DNA from: Bathynomus jamesi
Taxonomy: Eukaryota > Arthropoda > Malacostraca > Isopoda > Cirolanidae
Length of the DNA: 64,000 nt
Assembly: GCA_023014485.1 (NCBI GenBank)
Contig: JAJOZX010012043.1
Span: 1-64,000, forward strand
Direction of reading: 5' to 3'
The notes beneath the pieces were generated by a model. That model worked only from the letters and a program-made list of their open reading frames with translations, searched no databases and was not told where the DNA came from. Below, piece by piece: positions 21,959-35,292 of the stretch (positions are counted from its first letter, which is position 1; every line of letters begins with the position of its first letter). The position numbers were made by a program, and so were the translations under genes.

Positions 21959-23551
21959 ATTTCTAATTCTTCTCGCTCATTTTGGCATTTATCTAACAAC
22001 CTTCCCAACCAAAAACTTCACTATTTCTTCTTTCCTCCCTCTGCTCCATTCCGACGGCTCAGTGCCATCAGTTTCTCCTCATAAGCTGAACTCTTCGCTC
22101 AACCTTTCACTCGAACTTAACCATGGACGATTCCGGTGCTGTTCTCCCATTTCCTCTTCCCTCCGACTTAATTATGTTGGAAATTAGAATTTCTCTACAG
22201 ATGTATTTTTGCCCTATCTGGGCTCAACTCTAGGAAGGCGTACGATCCTGTTGGTGTCCTCCTGTTGTTTTCAAGAACTGTGCATCTGTGCTGACACCCT
22301 GCCTAGCCAAACTCTTTCGTCTCGCCTTTCATCTGCTACTTTTCCTTCTTGCTGGAAGTTCCCTTTTATTCAGCTGTCCTGAACAAGGTGACCGCTTCAA
22401 TCCTCCAACCATCGTCCAATTTCTTTAAGTTCTTACCTTTCTAAAGTTTTTGAATCTATCCTTAATAGGAAGATTCTTGAATACCTTTCTTCTCCAATAT
22501 TTATTCAGATGGCCATTATGGGTTTTTATGGGACCCTATATTGGCAATCTTCTTGCATATCTCTGACTCTTGGTCATACTCTTTTCGGGATTTCGGCGAA
22601 ACTTTTTCCATTGTGTTTGACATATCAAAAGCTTTTGATAGAATCCATCAAAAATCTTTAATTTGTAAACTGCCCTCCTTGCCTCTATCCTTCTATCTCT
22701 GCTTCCTCTCTAATGTCCTTTCTAGCAGATCTATAGTTGCGGTTGTAGAAGGCCACGTTCTTCTCCGAAAGCATTAATAGTGATGTTCCTCAGGGTTCTG
22801 TCCTGATTGGGCCAGATACAATATTGTGACTTTCAATGCCTCACACTCGGTTCCTTCTTGTATTTATTCATCACAATCTTCCACACGAATATCTTACCTT
22901 CAACAATACACAATTCAATCCTTCCTCTTCTGCTTAACATTCTTGACGTTTCTTTTCTCGTGATCTTTCCTGAAAAGTCACATATACTCTCTTTGAAAAA
23001 CAGCGTCTAAGAGCTTAGTTATATTGTACCAGCTTCGCAGTTTCTTCACCCTCGCTCAGTTGCTGTTTTTGTACAGGGGCCCTTGTCCGCTTCTGTATGT
23101 TGTACGTTTCTCGTTTTGTTATAGCTAACCAACACAGCCGTACTTGAACGGGTGGAATCAAAGGCATTTTTTCTCATCATTTCCTCGCCTCTTACCAAAT
23201 TCTTTAATGCCTCTCTCATCGTCGCAATGTTGCCTCTCTCTCTTTAGTACTGCTTTCTGAACTCTCTAAATGAATGCCTTTTCCTTTACGGAGAACACTC
23301 AGTACCAGATTTCTGACACATTCTCATTCCTTTCCTGTCCAACTCTCTAATGCAAGGGTTAATTGGTATTTTCATTCTTTCATCTACTCAACTCTCAACG
23401 CTGCACAACCTGCAACAATTTTCCTCAATCAATCATTCCCCTGTCATGATCTCCATTCTTTAAACGCAGAGAGTCCAGGCATCACGATAAACCTGGACCT
23501 TGACTTTAGCTCTTCTTCTTCTAGAAAAGGGAGGCCCCTCCTTCTTGCATA
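21959..23551 (+). mobile_element. Jockey-like non-LTR retrotransposon, degenerate, copy 2
   Basis: Starts right at the A-run of the preceding copy and repeats its 3' two-thirds with many small deletions: FDISKAFDRIHQKSLICKL at about 22616, and CSSELS-like and ARVNWYFHSFIYS fragments near 23300-23400. It ends CTTCTTGCATAAAAAAAA at 23551. The YADD region is lost. It is a 5'-truncated insertion into, or a tandem partner of, the first copy. Confidence 0.75.
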
Positions 23552-23589
23552 AAAAAAAGAGTACGGAGAAATCAATATGGCGAGATAAG

Positions 23590-26190
23590 TAAGAAATACA
23601 AAGTCAGTGAGCTCATCACTTTCCTCCAATATGCCATTTTTACACTCTCAGGTCATTAATGGAAGAAAGTCTATAAATAATGAAGATATTATATCGTTTA
23701 TAACAATTATGAAAAACATTTTTAATGAAACAGTTACAAAAAATGATTTAGAAATAGAAAATGGAAGTAGCAAAACATAATTTCAGAAAAAAGTGAAAAG
23801 ACTGAATAATGTCTAATGTTGGGAACATGAAACATAATTGCTACAAAGGGAAAAAAAACAAATAAATTCAAACTTTTTGTACAGTTAAGATCGCACTTCA
23901 CCTTTCAAAGGAATTAATTAAAATAATTTTTAGGCGATGTCCATTACGGACTTTTCACTATCTCATTTCATCCAAATCCAATCTAGAAAAGAAGTAGGAA
24001 AGTAGGAAGCTTTGATAGAAAGTTAGGAAGAATATAAAGTTGTTTCATCAAAGTAAAACTGTAAGAATTTTGCAGGAATTTTGCCCTCAAAATCTCCAAA
24101 AAGTTTGCAATTAATTGCAGAAGTTACCACAATGTCTTCATTCCTTTAATTAGTATTTAAAAATTAAATCTTTTAACATGAAAATTTATCGTAATAATAA
24201 TACATAAATAGGCAGTAAAATGCTGAAAAAAAAGTGTTAAGCTATATCAATCGGTCGTTGTTTGCACTGATTCGTTTGCAGCGATTAAGCGACCTACAAT
24301 TCTTAATAAAACGCACCAATATTAATTCAGTGAATTTAATGCATTCTTCTTTATATATAAATAATAAACTTAATCAATGGTAAATTAATGGATGATAAAT
24401 AAATATTAGTAACTCAAATTTCCCTTTATTAACTCTTTATTGCTATTATGTTAATAATTAAAAGTATTTTATACTAAATTTTTTACCACAATATATAATA
24501 ATATATTATTATTATTATCATTATTATTAGAGTATATATAGGTTATATTAATTTATATTATATACATTTAAAATTCCTAAATCCATCTAATTATTGACAG
24601 AAAGTAGACTTTTCACAAATAAATGTCAATTAAGCGTTAACTGAAATCCTTCGAGATTTACTGTACGTTTGACTGCCTCAAAAAGGGGGTCAAAAACCTA
24701 CTGTCTTCGCAACTCAAAATTTTAAATAATCAATTTGAAAAATTTCTCATTCCTGTATTTAATGGTTACAATGGCATCAGTAATCCTGATCTTCAAGTCC
24801 AAAATATCGGCGACTTTCATCAAGTCAGAAAAAACTTTGTGAGATGTTCTTTCAAACGCAGCAAACTGTATCATTGTATCTAACTAATTAATATTTTAAA
24901 AGGGTTTGAATTTGTAAACATAATTTAACAACACCCTGTATTCTACATTCCTTTCATTACAGGATACTCAGTTATTCTTAATATTGTTTTAAACATCTAA
25001 GTTTCATAATGTTCTTAAAGAATTTAATGGGAAACAGTTTATCTTTATATTTGTCATTGTGGAAATTAAGAAAATCTGTTTAAAAGTCAATTAAATTTAC
25101 TCTCTTTGTAAATTCGTTTAAAAGACTAAAACAAGGTCTGCAAATCCACTTTTAAGGTATTAGGAAGGTAAAAGTTAATTTAGGTGGACTTTCTCCAAAA
25201 TATTAACAACAGTTTGTGGTTCAAATTAAATGTAATTTTCATCATAAACTCTTAATTAATTTCAGAAGTTTACAAATATAAATTGTTTTTCTTAAATACT
25301 TTCAAGAGAGTGAAAATCATTTATTGTGAAATGTTGTGAGTTTAAGATTTGGGTGGAACAAATCGTTGGTCATAATGTGATTTTTACCTTTCTTAAGAGT
25401 TTGATGACCCGCTTCGAGATTCCTCTCCAGGAATGTGTCTAAACGACCAGAAATCTCGTGAAGAAGTTTAAAATAATCTTCAGAAATTGAAAAAGTCTGC
25501 ATGTAAGGAAGAAACGCAAGTAAATTAGAAAAGATGCACTCTAAATGGGAGTAGTATAGGTGAAACTTCAACTCGACATTTCTTTTTTTTTATGTATTTA
25601 TAGGCTGTCTGGAAAGAGGATAAAATATTATATTTTTGCATTTATTCTGTGAAGGCTTAGGATTTGTATGTTTCTTTCACGCATTTGTTAATTTTATTTA
25701 TTGGGTTAGCTACGCCAGTAATGTCACCTAAAATTAAGAAGTATATAGCCTGGCCATGAACATGGCGTTAGACCAAGGATTACTCTGAGTTCAATGTTTA
25801 AGTATGTCAGACTGTAATCGAGAAAAGACATTAATAAATAGAAAGAGTTGAGGCTATAACAACCAAAATTATTACAGAAAGTAAAACTTATGAGGAAAGC
25901 TTAGCTAAATCAAATATGCATTCACTTGAAAACGATAGACTTAGAGTTGGACTAATTCGGGTATTTATGATAAATAGGTCTTATGATGCGAATTATATAG
26001 GATGTTATTTGATAAGGATCAAAGCAATTACAAGAAGTAATGGATATAAACTGAAAGTTAATCGTTTGGAGAGTAATGTTGTAAACACTTCCATATAAAA
26101 TTTAAAACGAAGTAAAACTTAAACTATCTCAGAAAGTTCAATGTTAGACAGTTCATTAGATATTTCATTAAATTTCAGATTAGTCTTTGA
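23590..26190 (-). pseudogene. Inverted lectin fragment carrying only exon 2
   Basis: This stretch is the reverse complement of the copy 1 region around 7.3-12.17 kb, with deletions. It contains one exon, 25496-25388, with intact acceptor and donor and the same 109 nt and phase as copy 1 exon 2. The peptide differs by a few residues (FSISEDYFKLLHEISGRLD). It stops at about the place where inverted copy 2 begins (TGACTTTTGTATTT in both), so the two pieces were probably once contiguous. In the present order it lies downstream of copy 2 on the minus strand and cannot be spliced into it. Confidence 0.75.
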
Positions 26191-27390
26191 ATCAAGTTTT
26201 AGTCCTTGATCAACACTGTAAACACTCAATAATGTACATGAAATTAGTGAATCTGAAAACTGTTCTTGCAAGAGTGAATGAGGTTAAAGTACTTGGCATT
26301 AGTTTAGATGAAAAACTAAATTTCAAAAGTCATGTACACAACAACATATCAGATCCAAAATATCAAGATTTCTTTTCATATTATTTAAACTAAAAACGAC
26401 CCTTCCTCAAAACGCAATCCTTACCTTATATTATTTCTTCATTCATCATCCACATTTATTATATTGCATTACAACATGGGGCTCGAAAGGCGGAACTGGG
26501 CTTTTCAGCACCCGCTAAATTAAAAAGGGCATAGTACTAAAATTTTTCTTAAAACAGACCATCAATGAGCGAGTGTAAAATCAAGTGCATTGTTTTATAG
26601 ATCAGTCTCATTCAAATATGATACAAAATAAAAATCTAATTTGGGTACAACAATCCCACAGAAAATTTTCCAAAATTACAATGCTTTGCCAATTAAAAGA
26701 ACTATCACAATAAGATGAAGATAAAAATAGTGATATGGCTGCACCAGCACTAAGGGCACCGGAAAACCATTACAACTACAAATTTGGAAGTACACAAATG
26801 TATACGGATAAAGACTCAAACTAGAATTTGAATAAAATAAAATAACCATGATCTATTTACAAAAACAAAATTTGTTTTCAGAGGCCTACACATCATTCAA
26901 ATAGGGCACTTGCAAGAAACTAAGGGGGATCGAGACGTGGCCGACACCCATCCATCCTTTGGAAGTGATTCATAAACAATGTCTGCAAACTCTCTCGAAT
27001 AATGAGGACGGACAAAGTAACACTTCGACAATGTTTAAAGAGTTAAATATTTTAAAACTAAATGACTTATACAAATTCAATGTTGCTCTCAGTATGTTCA
27101 AAGCTATCAACAAAAATCGACATGCAACACTCATTCAAAGCTAAATCACCCCCATTAAATGCACCATCGGTATAACACCAGACTGACCAGTCATTTTATA
27201 CACAAACCTAACTGTACAATATAAACTACAGGAAATGCACTCTATTTCAAAGGGGTAGATGTATGGAATGCAATACCCATGCATATCAGACAGGCATCAT
27301 CACTAAATGCACTTCGCGAATCACTAAAAATGCACTTCATCAGCTCCTACTGATGTAGAAGTTCACTACTGTCATTTTTATCATAGTAAT
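26191..27390 (+). mobile_element. CR1/L2-like LINE fragment, degenerate
   Basis: Readable pieces: VKVLGISLDEKLNFKSHV near 26280, then HKQCLQTLSNNED, TMFKELNILKLNDLYKF and ALSMFKAINKN near 26960-27120. These are the post-RT region and C-terminus of a CR1-like ORF2. Frames are broken and the RT core is missing. Confidence 0.6.
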
Positions 27391-27392
27391 GA

Positions 27393-27613
27393 ATTTTGGG
27401 TGCTGGTTAAGTGTGCGGTCTACCTACGATTCGGCGGTCTACCTTTTAATTATAGCTTCTTATCTTGTTTATTAATTGTTTGTTTACATCCCATTGTCAA
27501 TCGCCCTTGACGATTGGTTAGATTTAGTCATGATATTTTCGTTAGTTTTAACGAAAATATCATGATTAAACCTAACCAATCGTAGGTAGACCGTACACTT
27601 AACCAGCACCGAA
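27393..27613. mobile_element. Foldback element related to the 203-bp family
   Basis: Inverted ends GGTGCTGGTTAAGTGTGCGG and CCGTACACTTAACCAGCACC, then CTACCTACGATT on both sides. The interior CCTTGACGATTGGTTAG...ATATTTTCGTTAGTTTTAACG is shared with the 203-bp elements, but the ends differ. Confidence 0.6.
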
Positions 27614-27677
27614 TTTTGTAATCAACTATTTAAATATGCTATTTTCATTAATGACCTTTAATTTCGTAAGTTATTCT

Positions 27678-27689
<12 letters not shown>

Positions 27690-27708
<19 letters not shown>

Positions 27709-27740
27709 TATAATATATTATATATATATATATATATATA
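27690..27740 (+). repeat. (TA)n microsatellite
   Basis: Two TA runs split by AATATATT, attached to the tRNA-like element that follows. Confidence 0.85.
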
Positions 27741-28234
27741 AATAAAACGACGTAAATAAGGAGCGTCTCTGCACACGGGGAAGAAATAACGAATAAATGA
27801 AAAATGAGGCGAACCGCCCGGGAATCGAACCCAGGGCCTTCCAATTGCCGGTTGGATGCGCTACCATTACACCACGGACCTCGATCAATCATAAATCGAA
27901 ATTCTCCTACATAGGGCAGAAACCAATGCCCTGAGAGGGCACCCTCGCAAATCGTGAATATGTGCATTTAACTGCAATGACCACGCAGTATATAAATGAA
28001 TAGAAACGACGTAAATAAGGAGCGTCTCTGCACACGGGAAGAGAAATAACGAATAAATGAAAAATGAGGCGAACCGCATCCAACCGGCAATTGGAAGGCC
28101 CTGGGTTCGATTCCCGGGCGGTTCGCCTCATTTTTCATTTATTCGTTATTTCTCTTCCGCGTGTGCAGAGACGCTCCTTATTTACGTCGTTTCTATTCAT
28201 TTATATACTGCGTGGTCATTGCAGTTAAATGCAT

Positions 28235-28235
<1 letters not shown>
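27741..28235. mobile_element. tRNA-derived SINE-like foldback cluster
   Basis: A minus-strand tRNA-like sequence at 27811-27882 has a good anticodon stem (TCCAA/TTGGA), T arm (TTCGATT loop) and 6 of 7 acceptor pairs, but C in place of U33. Its flank (GAACCGC... GAGGCG, AACGAATAAATGAAAAATGA, AGGAGCGTCTCTGCACACGG) recurs at 27997-28078 and, inverted, at 28081-28235, giving a long palindrome centred near 28080. Both ends run into (TA)n. A similar object is at 52.4-52.64 kb. Confidence 0.6.

Positions 28236-28282
<47 letters not shown>
28236..28282 (+). repeat. (TA)n microsatellite
   Basis: TA repeat immediately after GCAGTTAAATGCA, the end motif also found beside (TA)n at 51.6, 51.7 and 52.6 kb. 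Confidence 0.85.
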
Positions 28283-28285
<3 letters not shown>

Positions 28286-30270
28286 CGTGAAGCGAAAAGC
28301 GTAATAAAAAAGTCCAAGTGCGATTTTGAAATTTCCAAAGCTCGTGACAGCAAAGAAAACCCCAAGCGATTTTTGCAATACGTTAATAATAGGAACCAGG
28401 TAAAGAGCGTGTTAGGACCACTGAAAAATTCTGACGGAGAGCTAGTTTCAGAAAACAAGCAAATGTCTACTCTGCTAAACAAATTTTTTACGTCACTTTT
28501 TACAATAGAAGATGTAACGAATATCACTACGGTCATAGACATAATCCCTTTTGATAATGGTAATACTTTAGATAATATTGTGGTGAGTGAAAGAAAGGTA
28601 CTGCACCATATTTGTAAAATGAAAATGCTTCAATCACCGGGGCCGGATTCCATATATCCCATACAACTAAAAGAATTAAAAGAAGACATTATTGTGCCGC
28701 TAAAAAAGATTTTTAATGAGTCTATTTCTGAGGGGTGCGTACCAGATAATTTCATGTTAGCAAATGTAACACCTATTTTTAAGAAAGGCGATAAAGGTGT
28801 GGTGGAAAATTATAGGCCAATCGATTTAACTTCTGCTGTAGGTAAGCTACTGGAATCGATAATTAGGGATCGAATAGTCGAACACTTAGAATTGCACACC
28901 TTGATTAGAAACAGGGTGTTGTATCGGGGCCAAAAAAAGTAACGCGATACGATACGATACGATACATATATATATATAAGTATAATATATGACATATATA
29001 TATATGTCATATACATCATATATGACATATTATGAAACAACTGAATTACTTTCTATTTTTATTGTATTTTACAAACATTGACTTCTCCTCAAACAATTCA
29101 TCAGACATTCTGTTTCTCTTTGAAGGAAAGAGATTTCCAGCTATGCTAAAAAGCCTTTCAACCGGAGCGCTTGATGGCAGTGTAGTGTTGTATTTTATAA
29201 ACAGTTCTTTTATCAAACGATACATGTGGAATTGGTGAATGTCTGATGAATTATTCGCTAAATAATTAGATAATTCTTGACGAGGTTTGTTTTCAGTCTC
29301 ACAAATTTATCACTGACTGAGTCTATGATAAAGTATCGCGTTACTGACACTTATTTGTATTGTATCTCTCGATACGATACAAATAATAAAAAATGTATCT
29401 CGATACGATACAAGATACAGAAAATGTAAGATGTAGGAAACAGAGGGTGGTCATTGATAGAGCGGAGTCTTCCTGGGCTAATGTAGCGAGCGGCGTTCCT
29501 GAAGGTTTTGTATTGGGTTACTTGCTTTTTCTTATATATATTAACGATTTAGATGTCGGCCTAGTCAGTAGAGTTTCAAATTTTGCGGATGGTAGGGCGG
29601 TAAATGACAAAGATAGAGGTGAATCCTGGAAGATCTGAATAAAATCGTTGATTGGTCGGTCACATGTTAAATGAGATTTAACGTCCATAAGTGCAAAACT
29701 TTACATACAGGTTCGCGTAACGGTAATTGTGCATATAGTAGGTCAGGGAAGGAGTTGGCAAGTATAATCAGGAAAATGATTTAGGAGTTATAGTCACTGG
29801 TGGTTTAAAAGTAGCGAAATAAAGTACAGCAGCGGTCAATAAGGCGAACAAAGTGCTAGGTTTTATAGCTAGGAATTTTGAGGCCAAATCGCGCGATATT
29901 ATTGTTCCTCTTTATAACTCATTAGTTAGTTTGGAGTACGCGATTTAATTTTGGAAACCGCATATGCGCAAAGATATAGACAAAATCGAAAGAGTTCAAA
30001 GACGAGCAACTAAGATGATTCCGTCGCTTAGGTCAGAGTCGTAGAGGATAGGCTTAAGGAGATAAAATTGACTACACTCGAGACTAGGAGGCTGAGGGGT
30101 GATCTAATCCAGGTTTTTAAAATTATGAATGCGTTTGATAACGTAAATAGAGATAGCTTTTTCGAAATAGCACAGCTTGTAGAACTAGAAATAACGGGTG
30201 TAAACTGACTAGTAGAAGGTTCGAGACAGCAGTTGCCAAAAACGTTTTTACACGGTTAGGTAGAATAGAC
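28283..30270 (+). mobile_element. CR1-like LINE, interrupted and degenerate
   Basis: First part 28283-28930: NPKRFLQYVNNRNQ, MLQSPGPDSIYPIQLKEL, NFMLANVTPIFKKGDKG, NYRPIDLTSAVGKLLESI. Second part from about 29420: RKQRVVIDRAESSWANVASG, VPEGFVLGYLLFLIYINDLD, NFADG in place of the catalytic FADD, then a broken C-terminus to about 30270. The middle of the RT is missing and replaced by a hAT fragment. Dead. Confidence 0.75.
28937..29420 (-). mobile_element. hAT element fragment inside the LINE
   Basis: AGTAACGCGATACGATACGA at 28937 is mirrored by AGTATCGCGTTACT near 29333, and GATACGATAC repeats occur at both sides. On the minus strand 29310-29046 encodes a hAT C-terminal dimerisation domain: KYNTTLPSSAPVERLFSIAG followed by RNRMSDELFEEK and a stop. 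The rest of the transposase, including the catalytic part, is absent. The exact borders are uncertain because CGATACGATAC is repeated on the right. Confidence 0.7.
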
Positions 30271-30599
30271 ACGAGTGGATCCTAGGTTCTTTGCTGGTCT
30301 GAAACATTATAACATTATACCCACATTGCATTCACTGAATAGGAGAAAGCAGACGCAGAAGCGTTCACCCTCACCGAATTTAGTTTCCCATCTCCATCCT
30401 TTTTCTAGTAAATGTAGAGAGCAAGATCCTGAAAGCAAGAACGAGGATAGTTACAATCACAAATCTGATAAAAGAGTGCGGTGACTTCATTCAAAACTAC
30501 AGCAGCGTCGTTTACCAAGCAACTCATCAATCATTACCGATAACATCCTCTTTTAGTTGTCCATTTTGTTACTCACAGTATACACCTGTCATATGCAAT
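30271..30599. other. Spacer between LINE and inverted lectin flank
   Basis: No feature recognised. The open frame at 30275-30484 is Ser/Lys-rich with no motif. Confidence 0.4.
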
Positions 30600-31890
30600 A
30601 TCAGAATTTGCCGTGACTAAGACACGAAGAGTTTCCTTTCGATTTTTTTGTAATGTTTGTGGCTTTCTAACGTAAATTCTATGGAAGTCTTGAAAATTGT
30701 GTACCTAACAATTTTTTAATCCTTCGTTGAGACCACACTAAAACATAGGGGATGGGGGCGCCCTGGGGCACGGCCCTGGTCATTACGGAGAAGGTTAAAG
30801 GATACAAACATTATTACTTTTCTTGGTCTCCCGTAGGGCAAAAAATCATAAGAATATATCTAAAGTCTTTCTTATGTTGAGTAATCAAGTTTTACTGCGA
30901 TTTATTTCTCATCCTTCGGATCAAACTATACCATGGGTATTGCACTTCATATTATTTTCAATTCACTTTATAAAAAATTTATTCCAACTTGGATTCAAAA
31001 CATTTGAACTTGAATATTGCATGATTATATATACAAATGACGGATTATAGCTATTATGACGTTGTTTGTACATCAGAGAGAGAGATAAGGCATCATTATG
31101 CAGTGATCATGGAACATAAGGATTCTCTTCCACCCTTGGTCACAAACTGCAGTACCAATTGCCACCACCAAAGAAGAACAGTGTTAAAGTGGGGAGGTTT
31201 ATTCATTTTTTCTAAAATTTAAGAATTACTTTTCTTATGCAAAATCTACGATTGATTTAGAATTTCTTATTTTTACCTTTTTTTTTAATTTAAAATTGGT
31301 GTAAATTAATGTGATAAATGTTTTAAAATGGTTTATTGAATCATACCCCAAATATTTTTCTGAAAACTACTTTTATTATGTAAACTTATTTGATTGATCT
31401 AATTTTGAACTTGTTAAATTAATTGTTGTATATCGTACTTTAATATACTGAATTTAAAACCATGTAGATTATATTTTCAGATTTAATGTAATTCTCATCA
31501 ATTTGAAAAAGAAAATAAGAGCTTCAATGAAGTGTGAATTTAGTTTTTAGTGCCCAAAATGGACACAATTTATATGCAGAAATATATGTTCCAGTAATAC
31601 AATGAGAAGAATTTGCAAACGAACATTTTAAAATACAAGCTGCCTATTACAACATTCTTATACTGATGCTGGAGAAAGAGGAAAATTTGGTTCTCATTTC
31701 ATTCAGTTTGCTTTCATTTTGAGTCTCAGTTGTTCACTCTGAAACAAGCTGGTATGAAGAGTTGTTAGGGCTTTAAATTAAAGTCTGAGTAACTAATTAA
31801 CTGACAAACGTTTTTCTTCAGTTTATTATTGTTGCCAAAGTTTTTGGTTGTTTTACAGCTACTTAAAAAATTACAAAGGGTAGGAGTGAA
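30600..31890 (-). repeat. Inverted copy of the lectin 3' flank
   Basis: Reverse complement of about 17690-19020 downstream of copy 1, for example around GACACGAAGAGT (30620) and TTCTTATACTGATGCTGG (31656). It belongs to copy 2 on the minus strand and marks the outer limit of the large inverted duplication. Confidence 0.7.
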
Positions 31891-31899
31891 AATGTGCAC

Positions 31900-32018
31900 G
31901 GATCACCTGAAGATCAGGGCCCCCATGTATTCTTTTTTGCTTTACTGTACCAAATATAAAAATAAGTTAAATTGAATGCCCGGTTAGGTCAACTGTATCC
32001 TCTTGATGATTGGGTTGT
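31900..32018. mobile_element. Truncated 203-bp-type foldback element at a deletion junction
   Basis: Starts GGATCACCTGAAGATCAGGG like the complete copies and follows the 46470 copy closely (TTGAATGCCCGGTTAGGT) until the hairpin centre, then stops. It stands exactly where copy 2 lacks the sequence equivalent to 16770-17690 of copy 1, including exon 10. Confidence 0.65.
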
Positions 32019-34118
32019 AAAATATTTGTATTAAGATTAAAATATATATATTATATGAAGGGTTAGTAAGAGAAGAGGCGGCCTGTTAATTTTAGTTTAG
32101 GCTATGGTAATCGGATGCAATATGTTCATTAGATTTATTATGTGTTAAAAACTAAATAATATCTAAAAACCTTAAACATAGTTATGGCTCAGAACTATAA
32201 AAATTAATGAAAAACAATAAGTTAAAATGAGACACACCAGCTTTATCGTTGTCCATGTCAAATGTCGAGAAATAGTTGCTATTCACGTAACTGAAGCGAT
32301 CGTACGCCGTACTTTTAGCATTGTAATTGGTTGCCGTAAGTTTGTATCTGAAGAGAAATTGAAATGTCACATCAGAGTTTTCAGCTCCAATAAGAGAGAC
32401 ATTGAGGTTGTTCTCAACTTAAATTACAGAGACGAAAAGAAAAGTGAAAAGATTTAAGTATTATGAAGAAGTTCTTAAAATTTTAAAATATGGATATTTG
32501 GGAACAGTGAAAATATGTTTCCCACTCCAGCAATTGGACGGTTGGAAGTGAAAGTGATTCAAATGCGTCTGTTACCGATTTGGTCTTTTGCCAAAAAGTG
32601 ACTGAAGTACTTGAATCCGTACTCGGCACAACGAGTACGTTCTAGCGAAGTGACTCAAAGTGACTAAAATCTCACTTTGTGGGAAGAAAACCGTGATCAA
32701 AGGTGACTCACGTACTTATATCATATCTGGAGTTTGGTGTTCTGAATGCATTTGAATCAATTCTACTTCCAAGTGTTCAATTATAAAAGGACTACATTAC
32801 TTCTGATAGGTAAATGGTTTCCACATTTGGTATGAAAGCTGCTTCACTAAAAAGAAATTGAATGAATCATTACTGTGATTCATGTACAGTGCTTACAATA
32901 AGTCTCGCGCCTCTGTCTCGTCCCAAGCTAGTCTGTTAGGTATAAAATGGGCGGTCCTTATGGCAGCGGAGGTGTGTTCGGATTGGTGCACATAATTGCT
33001 CTAACCCCATCAATGACGTCCACATTATCATTGTGTCGAACACTCTATCTATTTATACATAGAGACATACTGTATATAGATATATATAGAGTATGCAGGG
33101 GATAACGTGTCTGAGTCCCAGCTATGGTAGTTGTCTTACAATTAACAGTCCCGAGTGCAAGTTACGTTAACACCTCCACATAAACTACCATGGACTAGAA
33201 TAACATACGTGAAGCCCTTACCCACAAACCATTTAAAAGTTGTGATTTAAAAGCTCTCTCTCTCTCTCTCTGATCACACCGGATGGCAATGTATCCATAT
33301 AACGTTAATAATAACCGAAACTCGAGAAAATATACTCGCTGCCTTCCGCTCTATCCCAAATCCTTTTCTCTTAGTAACCTCTTAATACAAATTAATCTAT
33401 CATATTTTGCGACTTTTGAACTCTGGTAGGATTCAATTCCATTCCTATAGTGTAAGATACTTAAATTCATGTGTGTATTATGCCACATGATGTGCGTAAT
33501 AAATAATCATTTTTAAATAGTTGGAGCGTTCAAGTTCATCTGTAAATGATGGCCGTAACTACCTATGAGGTCACCGAGGTCCGGACCTCGGTAATTATTT
33601 CCTAAAAAAAAAAAAAGAGACTGAACCGTGAAATATTGCTGCAGCTTTAATAAAAGTATTTTTGCTAACAGGTCCCTTTGTACAGTATTTAATTATAGAC
33701 AAGGGTTTTGTGTTTAGTGTAGAGCTTGGGTTGTGTTTGTAGATGTCATTTTGGTCTGAATTTTGCTCGTCCCGCCGCGCTCGAAAAAAATCTGGACCTC
33801 ACTAATTTCTAAACCCTAGTTACGGCCCTGTCTGTAATAATCTATAGACTACCCCTCAAACCCACTCTCAAAACTTAGATTCCCCTAATTCACAGGCGTC
33901 TTCAAGTAACATGAATGCGTAGAGATCTAAGGTGTTAGATTCCATATTATATAATTTATGTGCTAGGTTTAAGAACTCTGGCATTGAAGGATGGAAGGAA
34001 GGGACAGTAAAAGCGATAATAGGTTTAATGAAGGAAGTGGAATGAGGATGGAGGTAAGCGTTGCTATGTCGAAGGAAACGAGGTTGGGTGGGGAATTACG
34101 AAGAGAGGAGGAAAGGGA

Positions 34119-34368
34119 GCCAGAGATTATTAATCTAATTCTGCCACCACGTTCTCCTGATATGAATCCGATTGAAAACCTTTGGGCAATAATGATTAAC
34201 GAATGGGAGCAACGCAATGAAAGAACATTTGAAGCACTTTTAGCTCACACGAGGAATAGTTGGGAGAGCTTATGTCGAACACCAAACATTCCCTACAATC
34301 TGGCCTCTTCTATGCCGCAACGATTGCAAGAAATTATTGATGCCGGAGGAAGCTATACGAAATACTGA
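34119..34368 (+). pseudogene. Tc1-like transposase, C-terminal fragment
   Basis: PPRSPDMNPIENLWAIM carries the last catalytic Glu of a DD-x-E Tc1-type transposase, followed by a normal C-terminus ending DAGGSYTKY and stop at 34366-34368. The first two catalytic Asp and the DNA-binding domain are missing; sequence upstream of 34119 in the same open frame is unrelated and charged. It belongs to the enclosing element. Confidence 0.75.
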
Positions 34369-35292
34369 TGTTAAAGCCATGACGTAAATGTGTATCGAAT
34401 ATATATTTATGTTAATATAGAATTTTATTATATTTTTATGTTTGACATCTATAAAAGTATATATTGTGACCATGAAAGAACTTTACTTATCCTTAGTTAG
34501 AATCTTTTCTTGCAATGTCTACGCTCGTGGAGATGATAATATATGCATTGTTGAAACAAACTATGAGAAGGTAATAGTTTCAGGAAAAAAATAAAAACTG
34601 GCAACATCGAGGCCATCACATGTTTATGGGAATTGTCATATGATATGCTACCAATAAACTCTTATATACTACTATATACAGTATACTAATTACGTAATAA
34701 TTACGATGAACAAATCAAATGCAAATTTCTCTGATTCACGGCCCACCAGTCTTGCTTTAGACTAATGACTTTCATAAGATGGAATAGGTTACCACTTAAA
34801 ACAATGGATAAATTATCTATTAGTGAGACGACCGTGACTTCCTCGAAATGCGAGCGCGTGAGAGGTTCACTGAGGAATTTGGTCATTAGATTCTTCACGT
34901 AGGATATGTATCACAAACAACAATATTGACAACAATTCCAACAATTACTTAATATCAATCATTGCATTTGAGCAAATAATTTAGACCTGCGTCAAAATAA
35001 CTTAGGTATCATGCCATGATTTGGATATTTGCGGAATTAGTCGTTCTCTATAGTCTACAGTATATATTGAGACGGTATAATGTAATGCCCAGCTAATATT
35101 ATGATGACTAGGATTGCTCCATAATCATCCCAACATCTCGAAACTTGGTCATTCTGCTTCTTAATCATTTGTATTTTAAACACTAAACTGTAGCAGAAGT
35201 GACGTAATAATGGACGTCATTGATGGGGTTAGAGCAATTATGTGCACCAATCCGAACACACCTCCGCTGCCATAATGACCGCCCATTTTATA

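Noticed and set aside
27811..27882. Functional tRNA gene on the minus strand
   Set aside because: Stems fit, but position 33 is C rather than U, the block is repeated inside a palindromic SINE-like cluster, and related blocks elsewhere are mismatched.
33991..34118. N-terminal extension of the Tc1-like transposase (MEGRDSKSDNRF...)
   Set aside because: Charged low-complexity sequence unlike any Tc1 region; open only by chance in front of the real fragment.
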